A DNA stretch of 64,000 bases, taken from Acidovorax sp. T1. GTDB taxonomy: Bacteria > Pseudomonadota > Gammaproteobacteria > Burkholderiales > Burkholderiaceae_C. The stretch lies in contig NZ_CP021648.1 in assembly GCF_002176815.1 (NCBI RefSeq), positions 3,756,001-3,820,000 on the forward strand, in the 5' to 3' direction. Positions within the stretch are counted from its first letter, which is position 1. Every line of letters starts with the position of its first letter. Below are positions 9,239 through 19,580 of this stretch, in pieces. The translations under genes and the position numbers were made by a program. The notes below the pieces were generated by a model. That model made no database searches. It had not been told where the DNA came from and saw only the letters and a list, made by a program, of their open reading frames with translations.

Positions 9239-10532
9239 GGCCCTTGGGCGTGGGTGCCGACGGGGCTGCTCCATCGGCGCCACGCGGCGCGCGCACCGAG
9301 CCCTTGACCATGTCGAAGCGAAACAGGCGGCACTCGATGGGGCCGTTCCACATGGGCACGCGGCGCGATTCTTTCAGGCGCATCTTGCCGGGCAACTTGA
9401 GGTCGGGCGTGAGCATCCAGGCCTGCCAGCCGGCGTAGTTCTTTTTCCAGTGCGCGGCCAGCTGGCTGAAGAACTCGCCGCCATCGTCGGTGTGCGCGGC
9501 TTCGCGGCCCACGCTGGCGCCCAGGGCGCGCTCGGCCGCGCGTTCGTTGGCGTTTTGCCCGGCGGTGCCGGCGGCGGCAATGCGCTCGCCGTAGGGCGGG
9601 TTGAGCAGCATCACGCCGGGCTGCTCGCAGGGCGGCATGCGCTGCAGGGCGTCGCCACCGCGCAGCTGCACGGCATCGGCCACGCCGGCACGCTCGGCAT
9701 TGCGCTGGGCAAAATCGACCATGCGGTGGGCCACATCACTGCCAAATATGGGCACAGCGCTTGCCTGGATTGCGCCTTCAGCTTCGTTTTTAATAGCAGA
9801 CCAGACATGCGCCTGGAACGGCAGCAGTTTCTCGAACGCAAAGCGGCGCAGCATGCCCGCCGGGATGCGGCAGGCGATCTGCGCGGCCTCGATGGCAATG
9901 GTGCCGCTGCCGCAGCAGGGGTCGTACAGCGGCACGGGGTTGTCGCCCAGGGGGTCCCAGCCGCTGGCGGCGATCATGGCGGCGGCCAGGGTTTCCTTGA
10001 GCGGCGCGTCGCCCTTGTCCTCGCGCCAGCCGCGCTTGAACAGCGGCTCGCCCGAGGTGTCGATGTAGATCGTGGCCTCTTCGGTGGTCAGGTGCAGGTG
10101 GATGCGCACGTCGGGCCACTGCGTGTTCACGTCGGGGCGCACGCCGCTCTTGGCGCGAAAGCGGTCGGCCACCGCGTCCTTGATCTTGAGGCCGGCGAAG
10201 TTCAGGCTTTGCAGCGGGCTGTGCTGCGCCGTCACCTCGACCTTGAAGGTCTGGCGCGTGGTGAACCAGATCTCCCAGGCCACGTCGCTGGCGGCTGCGT
10301 ACAGGTCGTTCTCGGAGCGATAGGGCCGGTGCGCGAGCTGCACCAGCACGCGTTGCGCCAGGCGGCTGTGCAGGTTCAACAGCAGCGCCTCGCGCCAGGA
10401 CGCGCGCAGCAGCACGCCGCCCCTGCCGGTGAGCAGGTCTTGCCCCGTGAGGCCGGTGATGCCATGCACCTCGTCGGCCAGAAAGCCCTCGACGCCCGCG
10501 GCGCAGGGGAGAAAAAGTTGGAGTTGGTTCAT
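9228..10532 (-). CDS. THUMP-domain RNA methyltransferase (RlmL/RlmK N-terminal type)
   Basis: This 434-residue enzyme probably makes an N2-methylguanosine in 23S rRNA using S-adenosylmethionine. Residues about 45-155 form the THUMP RNA-binding domain (FTTRQTFKVEVTAQHSPLQS). LYDPCCGSGTIAIEAA is SAM motif I and LLNPPYGERI is motif IV. The E. coli homologue is longer because a second methyltransferase domain is fused there; only the RlmL-like half is present here. A family A repeat is embedded in frame after FQAHVW (9735-9795). The start overlaps the stop of the thioesterase gene (ATGA). Confidence 0.87.
   Translation of the reverse strand: MNQLQLFLPCAAGVEGFLADEVHGITGLTGQDLLTGRGGVLLRASWREALLLNLHSRLAQRVLVQLAHRPYRSENDLYAAASDVAWEIWFTTRQTFKVEVTAQHSPLQSLNFAGLKIKDAVADRFRAKSGVRPDVNTQWPDVRIHLHLTTEEATIYIDTSGEPLFKRGWREDKGDAPLKETLAAAMIAASGWDPLGDNPVPLYDPCCGSGTIAIEAAQIACRIPAGMLRRFAFEKLLPFQAHVWSAIKNEAEGAIQASAVPIFGSDVAHRMVDFAQRNAERAGVADAVQLRGGDALQRMPPCEQPGVMLLNPPYGERIAAAGTAGQNANERAAERALGASVGREAAHTDDGGEFFSQLAAHWKKNYAGWQAWMLTPDLKLPGKMRLKESRRVPMWNGPIECRLFRFDMVKGSVRAPRGADGAAPSAPTPKGHGG
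9735..9795. repeat. short palindromic repeat, family A, in frame inside the rRNA methyltransferase gene
   Basis: On the plus strand agcgcttgcctggattgcg, then cttcagcttcg and tttttaatagc, forms a degenerate family A element. It translates on the minus strand as about 20 residues (SAIKNEAEGAIQASAVPIFG) between two conserved blocks of the methyltransferase domain, with no frame disruption. Confidence 0.5.
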
Positions 10533-11011
10533 GTCGATGGGGAAGATACGCGCTCGGGCACAGCGGGGAAACCGGGCTCACCCGCGCGGGCCCGCAGCAG
10601 CTGGCGGATGGATTCGGGAATCGGCGCCACCTTGCGGTCGCTCTTGCCGATGAAGACGATGCCGGTCTTGCCGCGCGCCACCTCGCGGCCTTGCGTCTTT
10701 TCAGTCATTCGAAAGACGAGGTCGAAACCATAGCGATTGAAGTCTGCGGGCGCCATCTCCACGCGCATGGTCTCGCCGTGAAAACCCTCGGACCGGTACT
10801 GCGCCACGATGTCTCCCACCACGATGGACAGCCCGCCCACATCCGCCTCGGGGTAACCCAGCGACTGGAAGAAGCGCACACGCGCCTCGGACACCAGCGA
10901 GAGCAGCTGTGCGTTGTCCAGGTGCCCGCCCTGGTTGACGTGGCTGATGTAGATCTGCATCTCGGTGGCAAAGCCGAAGTGCGGGGGAAGGTCGAAAACA
11001 ATGCGGGCCAT
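10529..11011 (-). CDS. acyl-CoA thioesterase, 4HBT hot-dog family
   Basis: This is a 160-residue single hot-dog domain. After FGFATEMQIYISHVNQGGHLDNAQLL, a 4HBT-like pattern with Asn/His/Asp near the helix, come RFFQSLGYPEADVGGLSIVVGD and YRSEGFHGETMRVEMA. It likely hydrolyses an acyl-CoA thioester in the cytoplasm; the chain specificity is unknown. It is the first gene of a three-gene run with overlapping starts and stops (thioesterase, methyltransferase, PIN protein). The ATG at 11011 is chosen because it begins the family-type N-terminus. Confidence 0.8.
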   Translation of the reverse strand: MARIVFDLPPHFGFATEMQIYISHVNQGGHLDNAQLLSLVSEARVRFFQSLGYPEADVGGLSIVVGDIVAQYRSEGFHGETMRVEMAPADFNRYGFDLVFRMTEKTQGREVARGKTGIVFIGKSDRKVAPIPESIRQLLRARAGEPGFPAVPERVSSPST

Positions 11012-11092
11012 GGCGTACAAGCGGGTGAGAGGGTCAACGAAACAAAAAAACAACCAACGGGCGCACAACCCGCGCACCCGCCAGCGAAGGGC

Positions 11093-12681
<1,589 letters not shown>

Positions 12682-12682
<1 letters not shown>

Positions 12683-13470
12683 CACATCCTGAAGTGCTCG
12701 CCGAGATAGACGCGTCTTACCTCGGCGTTGTCAACGATTTCGGCCGGCGTGCCCTGGGCGAGCACGCGGCCATCGCTGATGATGAAGGCGTGGTCGCAGA
12801 TGCCCAGCGTCTCGCGCACGTTGTGGTCGGTGATCAGCACGCCGATGCCGCGCGCCTTCAAAAAACCAATGATCCGCTGGATCTCGATCACCGCGATCGG
12901 GTCGATGCCGGCAAACGGCTCGTCGAGCAGGATGAAGCGCGGCTGGGTGGCCAGGGCGCGGGCGATCTCGACCCGGCGGCGTTCGCCGCCCGACAGCGCC
13001 AGGGCCGGTGATTCGCGCAGGTGATCCACGCGCAGCTCCTGCAGCAAGGCCGTGAGACGCGCTTCAATCTCGGCCCGGGGCAGGGGCTTGCCGTCGTCGC
13101 CGCGCTGCAGCTCCAGCACGGCGCGCACGTTCTCTTCGACGTTCAGCTTGCGAAAGATCGACGCCTCTTGCGGCAGATAGGACAGCCCCAGGCGCGAACG
13201 CCGGTGGATGGGCATGTTCGCCACCGAATGGCCATCGATGCGGATATCACCGCCATCGCAGCGCACCAGCCCCACGATCATGTAAAACGAGGTGGTCTTG
13301 CCAGCGCCATTGGGGCCAAGCAAGCCCACCACTTCGCCCTTTTGCACGACCAGCGACACGTCCTTGACGACCTTGCGGCTGCCATAGGATTTTTCGAGGT
13401 GTTCGACTTCCAGGCGGCTGCCCGTCTGGGTATCTGGGCCTTGACCTTGATTCACCGTCACAGCACTCAC
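12682..13470 (-). CDS. lptB: LPS export ABC transporter ATP-binding protein
   Basis: This 262-residue ATPase powers lipopolysaccharide extraction from the inner membrane with LptF, LptG and LptC. It has Walker [10 protein letters not shown] (about residue 53), the Q-loop [12 protein letters not shown], signature [15 protein letters not shown], Walker [14 protein letters not shown] and H-loop [10 protein letters not shown], the latter typical of LptB. It starts with GTG overlapping the lptA stop (GTGA), so translation is coupled. The stop overlaps the rpoN start. An 18-residue N-terminal extension before the core domain is unremarkable. Confidence 0.95.
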
Positions 13471-14120
13471 TTGCTTGCACCACCGAGCGAGTTGCTGGGA
13501 CGCAGCACCGGCCCGCTGGCCGCGGGGGCCGGGGCCACAGCGCCGGCAGGCTGCTCCTTGGCCGGCGACAGCACGGCGCGCACGCGGCCGCCCGGGGCGG
13601 GTACATCGCCCGGCACGCTGGCGGCCGACTTTTTCTGGCCATCGACCGTGAACACGTCGGTGAGGTTGTTGTAAACGATGACGGCGCCCGACACATCATC
13701 GGTCACCACCGATTCCCGATAGCGGCGCATCTCGGCGCGGGTGATGAAACGCACGTTGTCGGCCTTGCCGTCGTATTCGATGATTTCACTCTCGCCTTCG
13801 ATGAACTCGTCCGGTGCGCCGGCCGGGGTGTCGCGCTTTTGCCGGAAGAACGCGCGCTTGCCGGGCTCGGCCGTCACGACGCCGTACTGGTAGCCATCGG
13901 CATCCTGGCGCACATCGAGCCGCGCGCCGCGCAGCACGATGGAGCCCTTGGTCATGACCACCCGGCCCGTGAAAACACTGGTCTGCTTGAGCTCATCGTG
14001 GCGCAACGCATCGGCCTCGATGTTCATGGGCTTGTTGCGGTCGGCTTTTTCGGCAAAGCCCACGCCAGGGGCGCAGGCCAAGGCCGTCAGCAGCAGGATG
14101 GGGAGGAAACTTTTTTTCAT
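13467..14120 (-). CDS. lptA: periplasmic LPS transport protein LptA
   Basis: This 217-residue protein has an N-terminal signal peptide ([22 protein letters not shown]). An OstA/LptA beta-jellyroll domain follows ([35 protein letters not shown]). It bridges inner and outer membranes and carries LPS. The last 50 residues are Pro/Ala-rich and probably disordered. The gene lies upstream of lptB with overlapping stop and start. LptC is not seen; it would lie to the right in the usual order but dsbA is there instead, separated by a terminator. Confidence 0.92.
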   Translation of the reverse strand: MKKSFLPILLLTALACAPGVGFAEKADRNKPMNIEADALRHDELKQTSVFTGRVVMTKGSIVLRGARLDVRQDADGYQYGVVTAEPGKRAFFRQKRDTPAGAPDEFIEGESEIIEYDGKADNVRFITRAEMRRYRESVVTDDVSGAVIVYNNLTDVFTVDGQKKSAASVPGDVPAPGGRVRAVLSPAKEQPAGAVAPAPAASGPVLRPSNSLGGASK

Positions 14121-14171
14121 GAGGCACGAATCTTGCACGGATTGTAGCCATGCACGGGGGGGGCGGCCCAT

Positions 14172-14196
14172 AAAAAAAGCCCGCAGGCGCGGGCTT
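14172..14196 (-). terminator. rho-independent terminator after dsbA
   Basis: Read on the minus strand the hairpin aagcccgcgcctgcgggctt has a GC stem and is followed directly by a run of T. It lies between the dsbA stop and the lptA start, so it isolates the lptA-lptB-rpoN operon from dsbA transcription. Confidence 0.8.
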
Positions 14197-14222
14197 CTCG
14201 AACGGGTAGGCGCTGTGCGGGA

Positions 14223-14879
14223 TCAGCCCTTGCGCGCCACGCCCGCCAGATACTCCACCACCTGCAACACGGTCTGCATGCTGCCGGCCATGGTGCCATC
14301 GGTATAGAACCGGCCAGCCACGCCCATCGAGGGAACGCCCTCCACGCCATAACCCTCTTGCAGCGCCGAGGCACGGCGCACCTGACTGGCCACAGTGAAG
14401 GAGGTATAGACCTCCTTGAACTTGGCGGCGTCCACGCCCTGCTGGGCCACCCAGGCAAAGATATCGTCATCCTTGGCCAGCTTGAGCTTTTCGACGTGGA
14501 TGGCACGGAACACCTTGGCGTGCAGGGTGTCGAGCTTGCCCATACCTTCGAGCGTGAAATACAGCTTTTGCTGCGGCACGAAGCTGGCGTTGAATGCCAC
14601 CGGAATGCGGCGGATGCTCAGGTCCTTGGGTGCTGCCTTGACCCAGGCATCGAGCGTGGGCTCAAACGCGTTGCAGTGCGGGCAGCTGTACCAGAAGAAC
14701 TCGATCACATCCACCTTGCCGGCGGGCGCATCGGGCGTCAGCGGCTTGGCGAGCTTGGTGTAGTCCTTGCCCTCCTTGAACTGGCGCGCCTGCGCCAGGG
14801 CCGGCGTGGCCAGCGGCAGGGTCAGGGCGGAAGCGGCAACCACCGAAGCGGTAGAGAGGGAAAACTCGCGGCGTTTCAT
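14223..14879 (-). CDS. dsbA: thiol:disulfide interchange protein DsbA
   Basis: This 218-residue periplasmic thioredoxin-fold oxidase introduces disulfides into secreted proteins. The signal peptide (MKRREFSLSTASVVAASALT and following) carries RR near the start. The active site is CPHC at residues 66-69, within VIEFFWYSCPHC. The cis-proline loop GVEGVPSMGVAGRF lies near the C-terminus. Length is normal for the betaproteobacterial group. A terminator hairpin follows immediately. The upstream neighbour is a SPOR protein on the same strand, about 85 bases away. Confidence 0.93.
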   Translation of the reverse strand: MKRREFSLSTASVVAASALTLPLATPALAQARQFKEGKDYTKLAKPLTPDAPAGKVDVIEFFWYSCPHCNAFEPTLDAWVKAAPKDLSIRRIPVAFNASFVPQQKLYFTLEGMGKLDTLHAKVFRAIHVEKLKLAKDDDIFAWVAQQGVDAAKFKEVYTSFTVASQVRRASALQEGYGVEGVPSMGVAGRFYTDGTMAGSMQTVLQVVEYLAGVARKG

Positions 14880-14963
14880 GAAAGGGACACTCCTTGTTCT
14901 GGTCTGGGGGTGTGAGACCGCCCCCATGAAAAAGTTCAGACGATGTCGATGGACGCCGCCATC

Positions 14964-15650
14964 CTAGCGCTGGACACGCACCATCGCGGACTCGACGCCA
15001 GCGCTTTCCAGTTTTTCCTTCAGCTGCTCGGCGTCGTCGCGCTTGGAAAAAGGGCCCACACGCACACGGTACACGGTGCGGCCGTTTTGTTCGCGCTCGC
15101 TCACGCGGGCTTCCCAGCCCAGCATGGCCAGCTTGGCGCGCTGGGCGTCGGCGCCCGACTGGCTGGGGAACGCACCGGCCTGCACGAAATAATCAAACGG
15201 ATCCACCCCTGCCGACCGGGCCTTGGCCAGATCGCCCAGCGGGTCCGCCGAGGTGGCGGCCTTGGTATCGACCTTGGCGTCGGCCTTGGTGGCCGGCTTG
15301 GCATCGGCCGTCGCAGGCTTGCTGGCGGGGATGCGCGCAGCAGTGGCCTCGGCGGGGGCGGGAGCGGCGGGTGCCGCAGGGACCGCGCCATTGGCATCGG
15401 GCGCAGCTGGCGCGACCGGCGCGGCGGGTGGTCGTGCGGGGTTCTTGCCGTAAAGCGGCGAATTGGGGTCCCAGTTCTTGTTCTTCTGGGCTTCGGCGGC
15501 GTCCTGGTCCACGCCACGCAGGCCGCCCTTGTTCAGAAAAGGCACCGGCACCTTGGTCACATACACGGCCACGGCCAGGGCAGCGCCCAGGCCGACGATG
15601 ACCCCGGCAATAAAGCCGATGATGGTGCCGCCCGTCTGTTTTTTCTTCAT
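14964..15650 (-). CDS. SPOR domain membrane protein (FtsN/DedD-like)
   Basis: This is a 228-residue bitopic protein with a short cytoplasmic start (MKKKQTGG) and a transmembrane segment at residues 9-30. A long Ala/Pro/Lys-rich tether follows (about 55-140). A C-terminal SPOR domain ends it (residues 150-228, FDYFVQAGAFPSQSGADAQRAKLAMLG and TVYRVRVGPFSKRDDAEQLKEKL). SPOR domains bind denuded septal peptidoglycan, so a cell-division role is likely. It lies 12 bases downstream of argS, and probably shares its transcript; the argS-SPOR-dsbA order is common in Burkholderiales. Confidence 0.87.
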   Translation of the reverse strand: MKKKQTGGTIIGFIAGVIVGLGAALAVAVYVTKVPVPFLNKGGLRGVDQDAAEAQKNKNWDPNSPLYGKNPARPPAAPVAPAAPDANGAVPAAPAAPAPAEATAARIPASKPATADAKPATKADAKVDTKAATSADPLGDLAKARSAGVDPFDYFVQAGAFPSQSGADAQRAKLAMLGWEARVSEREQNGRTVYRVRVGPFSKRDDAEQLKEKLESAGVESAMVRVQR

Positions 15651-15662
15651 GGTAGTAACTGC

Positions 15663-17360
15663 TTACATTCTGGCTGGGGCCGATACGCCCAGCACGGCCA
15701 GGCCATTGTGCAACACCTGGGCGGTGGCGGCGACGAGGGCCAGGCGGGCGCGCTTGACGGTTTCATCCTCCACCAGGATGCGCTCGGCATCGTAGTAGCT
15801 GTGGTAGCTGGCAGCCAGGTCGCGCAGGTAGAAGGTGACGTCGTGCGGCGCCTCGCCTTCGGCAGCGGCGGTGAGCATCTCGGGGTATTTGGCCAATTGC
15901 AGCATCAGCGCCTGGGCCTGCGGGCCATCGAGCGCGGACAGGTCCGCGTCCTTGAGCGCGGCCACATCGCCACCGCCTTGCCCGGCCAAAGACTCTTGCC
16001 AGGCGCGCAGCACCGAGCAGATGCGCGCATGGGCGTATTGCACGTAGTACACCGGGTTGTCGTTGTTCTGCGCCACGGCCAGGTCCACGTCGAAGGTGTA
16101 TTCGGTGTCGGGCTTGCGGCTGAGCAGGAAGAAGCGCACCGCGTCCTTGCTGGTCCACTCGATCAGGTCGCGCAGCGTGACGTAGCTGCCCGCGCGCTTG
16201 CTGATCTTGACCTCTTCGCCGCCCTTGACCACGCGCACCATGGTGTGCAGCACGTAGTCGGGGTAGCCCTGCGGAATGCCCACATTGGCCGCCTGCAACC
16301 CGGCGCGCACGCGAGCGATGGTGCCGTGGTGGTCGGTGCCCTGCACATTGACCACCTTGGTAAAGCCGCGCTCCCACTTGGTGATGTGGTAGGCCACGTC
16401 GGGCACGAAATAGGTGTAGCTGCCGTCGCCCTTGCGCATGACGCGGTCCTTGTCGTCGCCATATTCGGTCGATTGGAGCCACAGCGCGCCGTCGTGCTCG
16501 TAGGTCTTGCCCGCGTCGCGCAGCTTTTGCACCACGGCATCGACCTTGCCGCTGGTGTACAGGCTGGACTCGAGGTAGTAGTTGTCAAAGCGCACATCAA
16601 AGGCCTTGAGGTCCAGGTCCTGCTCGTGGCGCAGATAGGCCACGGCAAACAGGCGCATGCCGTCGAGGTCGTTCACATCGCCGCTGGCGGTGAACTCACG
16701 GTCGTCCGAGCGCACGGTCTTTTGGGCCAGGAAATCGGCGGCAATGTCGGCAATGTAGTCGCCGTTGTAGGCCGTCTCGGGCCATTCGGCGTCGCCGGGC
16801 TTGAAACCACGGGCGCGCATCTGCGTGGAATTGGCCAGGGTGGCGATCTGCACGCCCGCGTCGTTGTAATAGAACTCGCGGTACACGTCCCAGCCCTGGG
16901 TGTCGAACAGGTGGCTGATGGCATCGCCCAGCGCGGCCTGGCGGCCGTGGCCGACATGCAACGGCCCCGTGGGGTTGGCCGAGACGAACTCGACCAGCAC
17001 GCGCGCATTGCGCCGAGGCTGGAAGCCAAAGCGCGCACCGGCGGCCAACACCTCGCGCACGACTTCCTGCTTGGCAGCAGGTTTCAGGCGGATGTTGATG
17101 AAGCCGGGGCCTGCGATGTCGATATCGGCCACCCAGCGCTGGTAAACCGGCGTGGCGAGCAGCGCGGTGCGCAGGTTTTCTGCCACCTGGCGGGGATTGA
17201 GCTTGAGCGGCTTGGCCAACTGCATGGCCGCGGTGCAGGCGAAGTCCCCGTGAGACGCCACCTTGGGCGACTCGAATGCGGCCTTGGCGCCCGCGCCGGG
17301 GGTGAGTTTTTCCAGTTCAGCCGCAAGCGCGGCCAACAAATCTTGTTTGACGGAGAGCAT
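15663..17360 (-). CDS. argS: arginyl-tRNA synthetase
   Basis: This 565-residue class I synthetase charges tRNA-Arg. The HIGH signature appears as HVGH in [18 protein letters not shown]. The second ATP-binding site is the divergent [15 protein letters not shown], usual for ArgRS. The N-terminal Add-1 domain ([20 protein letters not shown]) and C-terminal anticodon-binding DALR domain ([19 protein letters not shown]) are both present. Length is typical. It is the first gene of a minus-strand run argS, SPOR protein, dsbA. Confidence 0.96.
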   Translation of the reverse strand: MLSVKQDLLAALAAELEKLTPGAGAKAAFESPKVASHGDFACTAAMQLAKPLKLNPRQVAENLRTALLATPVYQRWVADIDIAGPGFINIRLKPAAKQEVVREVLAAGARFGFQPRRNARVLVEFVSANPTGPLHVGHGRQAALGDAISHLFDTQGWDVYREFYYNDAGVQIATLANSTQMRARGFKPGDAEWPETAYNGDYIADIAADFLAQKTVRSDDREFTASGDVNDLDGMRLFAVAYLRHEQDLDLKAFDVRFDNYYLESSLYTSGKVDAVVQKLRDAGKTYEHDGALWLQSTEYGDDKDRVMRKGDGSYTYFVPDVAYHITKWERGFTKVVNVQGTDHHGTIARVRAGLQAANVGIPQGYPDYVLHTMVRVVKGGEEVKISKRAGSYVTLRDLIEWTSKDAVRFFLLSRKPDTEYTFDVDLAVAQNNDNPVYYVQYAHARICSVLRAWQESLAGQGGGDVAALKDADLSALDGPQAQALMLQLAKYPEMLTAAAEGEAPHDVTFYLRDLAASYHSYYDAERILVEDETVKRARLALVAATAQVLHNGLAVLGVSAPARM

Positions 17361-17519
17361 TGCCCGATTCTACGGGGCCGGTGCCAGACGCCCCCCCGGC
17401 CCAGCGCATCGAAACAGCCATCGGCCTGCCGCCTCCGTCATCCGCATTGTGGAAAAGGCCGTTGTATGCTGCAATCCGCCTGGGTTGACGTTCGATATCT
17501 GCCAACTTTTGGAGCCCTT

Positions 17520-17807
17520 ATGAAACAACTTCTTTCCCTGACCGCACTGGGCCTGGCCCTGTCTTTTGGTGCCGCGCACGCGGCCGACACCCCTGCACCC
17601 GCCCCCACCAAGCAGCAGTCCAAAATGGCCACCTGCAACAAGGATGCCACCGGCATGAAGGGCGACGAGCGCAAGGCCTTCATGAAAACCTGCCTGAGCA
17701 ACAAACCCGCCACGCAGCAAAGCAAGATGAAGACGTGCAACGCCGATGCCACGGGCAAGACGGGCGAGGAACGCAAGGCTTTCATGAGCGAATGCCTGAA
17801 GAAATAA
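17520..17807 (+). CDS. PsiF repeat protein, secreted
   Basis: This is a 95-residue small secreted protein with a signal peptide (MKQLLSLTALGLALSFGAAHA). Two near-identical PsiF repeats follow, of about 34 residues each (SKMATCNKDATGMKGDERKAFMKTCL and SKMKTCNADATGKTGEERKAFMSECL), each with paired cysteines that could form disulfides. The E. coli homologue is phosphate-starvation inducible; the function is unknown. It is divergent from argS, and a strong terminator follows. Confidence 0.88.
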   Translation: MKQLLSLTALGLALSFGAAHAADTPAPAPTKQQSKMATCNKDATGMKGDERKAFMKTCLSNKPATQQSKMKTCNADATGKTGEERKAFMSECLKK

Positions 17808-17835
17808 GCCGACAGGTTCTCGTTCGCTCTAAAAA

Positions 17836-17865
17836 GCCCGCCGGCGCTGCCAGGCGGGTTTTTTT
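17836..17865 (+). terminator. rho-independent terminator after the psiF-like gene
   Basis: The stem cccgcc/ggcggg with loop ggcgctgcca is followed by nine T residues and preceded by five A residues. It can therefore stop transcription from both the PsiF gene and the convergent DUF2214 gene. Confidence 0.85.
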
Positions 17866-17881
17866 ATGCCGCCCCGCAGAC

Positions 17882-18328
17882 CTACCAGCCACGCGCCCAG
17901 AACACGGCAATCACAGCCACCACGGGCAGCACATGCGACTGCACCATGACCAGCCGGCGCACCCGCCCCACTTCGCGGGCTTCGGGCAGCGCGCCGGTGG
18001 CGCGCAGTTGGCGGCGCCAGCGCCGGAACGACAGCGTGGGCCCAATGGACAGCAGCACCATGACCACAAACAGCGTGAGCTTCAGATGGAACAGGGGCTG
18101 CGAGACATACCAGGACAGGCCCTTGATGCCCCACACCACGCGCGCCAGCCCCGTGAGCAGCAGAACCAGCGCCGTGACGCCATAAATCACATCCAGGCGC
18201 GCCAGCCGCTCGACCACGGCGGCATTCATCCATTCGGTGCGGCACAGCGCCGCCTGGCTCGACAAAAAGACCACCAGGGTCAGGATGGCCACCAGGTGCA
18301 GGCTGGCCAGGACGGCTTCGAGAGTCAT
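17882..18328 (-). CDS. DUF2214 family four-helix membrane protein
   Basis: This is a 148-residue integral membrane protein with four hydrophobic segments (about residues 5-25, 45-65, 80-98 and 128-146). The pattern AVLASLHLVAILTLVVFLSS and LFHLKLTLFVVMVLLSIGPT matches the DUF2214/CopD-like group. The function is unknown; some relatives are proposed to bind heme through the conserved histidines. The ATG at 18328 is chosen because it begins directly at the first membrane helix. It lies 54 bases downstream of a LysR gene on the same strand. Confidence 0.75.
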   Translation of the reverse strand: MTLEAVLASLHLVAILTLVVFLSSQAALCRTEWMNAAVVERLARLDVIYGVTALVLLLTGLARVVWGIKGLSWYVSQPLFHLKLTLFVVMVLLSIGPTLSFRRWRRQLRATGALPEAREVGRVRRLVMVQSHVLPVVAVIAVFWARGW

Positions 18329-18382
18329 TGCAGATCCTTGTAAACCCCGGCACAACGGCGCGCCGCGCAACACCCGGTTGGG

Positions 18383-19306
18383 TTACGCCGCCGTCCAGAA
18401 GCCGGGCTGGCTGTAATTGTGCTTGAGGAAATCGATCCACAGCCGCACCCGCAGCGGCATGTGCTTGCGCTGGGGGAACACCACGTAAATGCCATTGGGC
18501 GGCGCGGCAAACGCCTCCAGCACTTCCACCAGGCGACCGGCCGCGATTTCCGCCTCCACCTCCCAGGTGCTGCGCCAGGCCAGGCCATAGCCCGCCAGGC
18601 ACCAGTCGTGCAGTACCTGGCCGTCCGAACAATCGAGCGGCCCGCCGGGCTTGAGGTGCACCACCTCGCTGCCACCGCCCGCGGCAGGCATGCGAAACGC
18701 CCAGCCGCGCGTCTGCGAAGCTTCGCTCGACAAGGTAAGGCAGTCGTGCTGCACCAATTCGCCGGGGTGGCGGGGCGTGCCCCGGCGCTGCAGATAGGCG
18801 GGCGTGGCCACGCACAGGCGGCGGTTGTCGGCAATGCGCACGCTTACCAGCGACGAGTCGGGCAGGTCGCCCACGCGCACGGCGCAGTCAAAGCCCTCGC
18901 CGGCCAGGTCCACCACGCGGTCGCTGAGGTTGAGCGAGATGGTCACATCGGGGTGCGCCAGCCGAAAACGCGGCACCAGCGGCGCCACATGGCGGCGGCC
19001 AAAGCCAGCGGGCGCGGTGATGCGCAAATGCCCCGTGGCCTTGACGCCGCCTTCAGACACGCTGGCCTCGGCATTGGCCACGTCGGACAACAGGCGCTGG
19101 CAGTCTTCCAGAAACGCGCTGCCCTCGTGCGTGAGGCTGATGCGCCGCGTGGTGCGCACCAGCAGCTTCACGCCCAGGTGTTCTTCCAGCGCATCAAGGC
19201 GCCGCCCCATGATGGCGGGCGCCACGCCCTCTGCCTTGGCCGCAGCGGTGAGGCTGCCCCGCGTGGCCACCGAGACAAAGGATTCGAAGGCCTTGAGTTT
19301 GTCCAT
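18383..19306 (-). CDS. LysR family transcriptional regulator
   Basis: This 307-residue regulator has an N-terminal winged HTH ([45 protein letters not shown]) and a C-terminal effector-binding domain from about residue 90. The HTH is of the subgroup that includes CrgA-type and malate-synthase-neighbour regulators. It is divergent from glcB with a 274-base gap, and control of glcB is a reasonable guess. The effector is unknown. Confidence 0.88.
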   Translation of the reverse strand: MDKLKAFESFVSVATRGSLTAAAKAEGVAPAIMGRRLDALEEHLGVKLLVRTTRRISLTHEGSAFLEDCQRLLSDVANAEASVSEGGVKATGHLRITAPAGFGRRHVAPLVPRFRLAHPDVTISLNLSDRVVDLAGEGFDCAVRVGDLPDSSLVSVRIADNRRLCVATPAYLQRRGTPRHPGELVQHDCLTLSSEASQTRGWAFRMPAAGGGSEVVHLKPGGPLDCSDGQVLHDWCLAGYGLAWRSTWEVEAEIAAGRLVEVLEAFAAPPNGIYVVFPQRKHMPLRVRLWIDFLKHNYSQPGFWTAA

Positions 19307-19580
19307 GGGCGCTGATTATGGATACGAATGGCTTTCAGGCTGCAGGGCGACGGCGATTCGAAAATCTGCATCAAATCGGCACTTAGCCCTTACTCAGCAT
19401 GCGCAAATAGCTATTATTTCAATAGCAATCATCGACGCCGCTTTTGCAAAAAAGTCATTGGTTTCGAGATATTCAAAGGCTTTATGCCGCCAGACAATTG
19501 CAATACAGTCTGCGCATGGTTCGCGCCAGCGGGCCCAGTGTCTGCATTTCCCTCCATTCTTTGACCTTAGGCATCGCACC

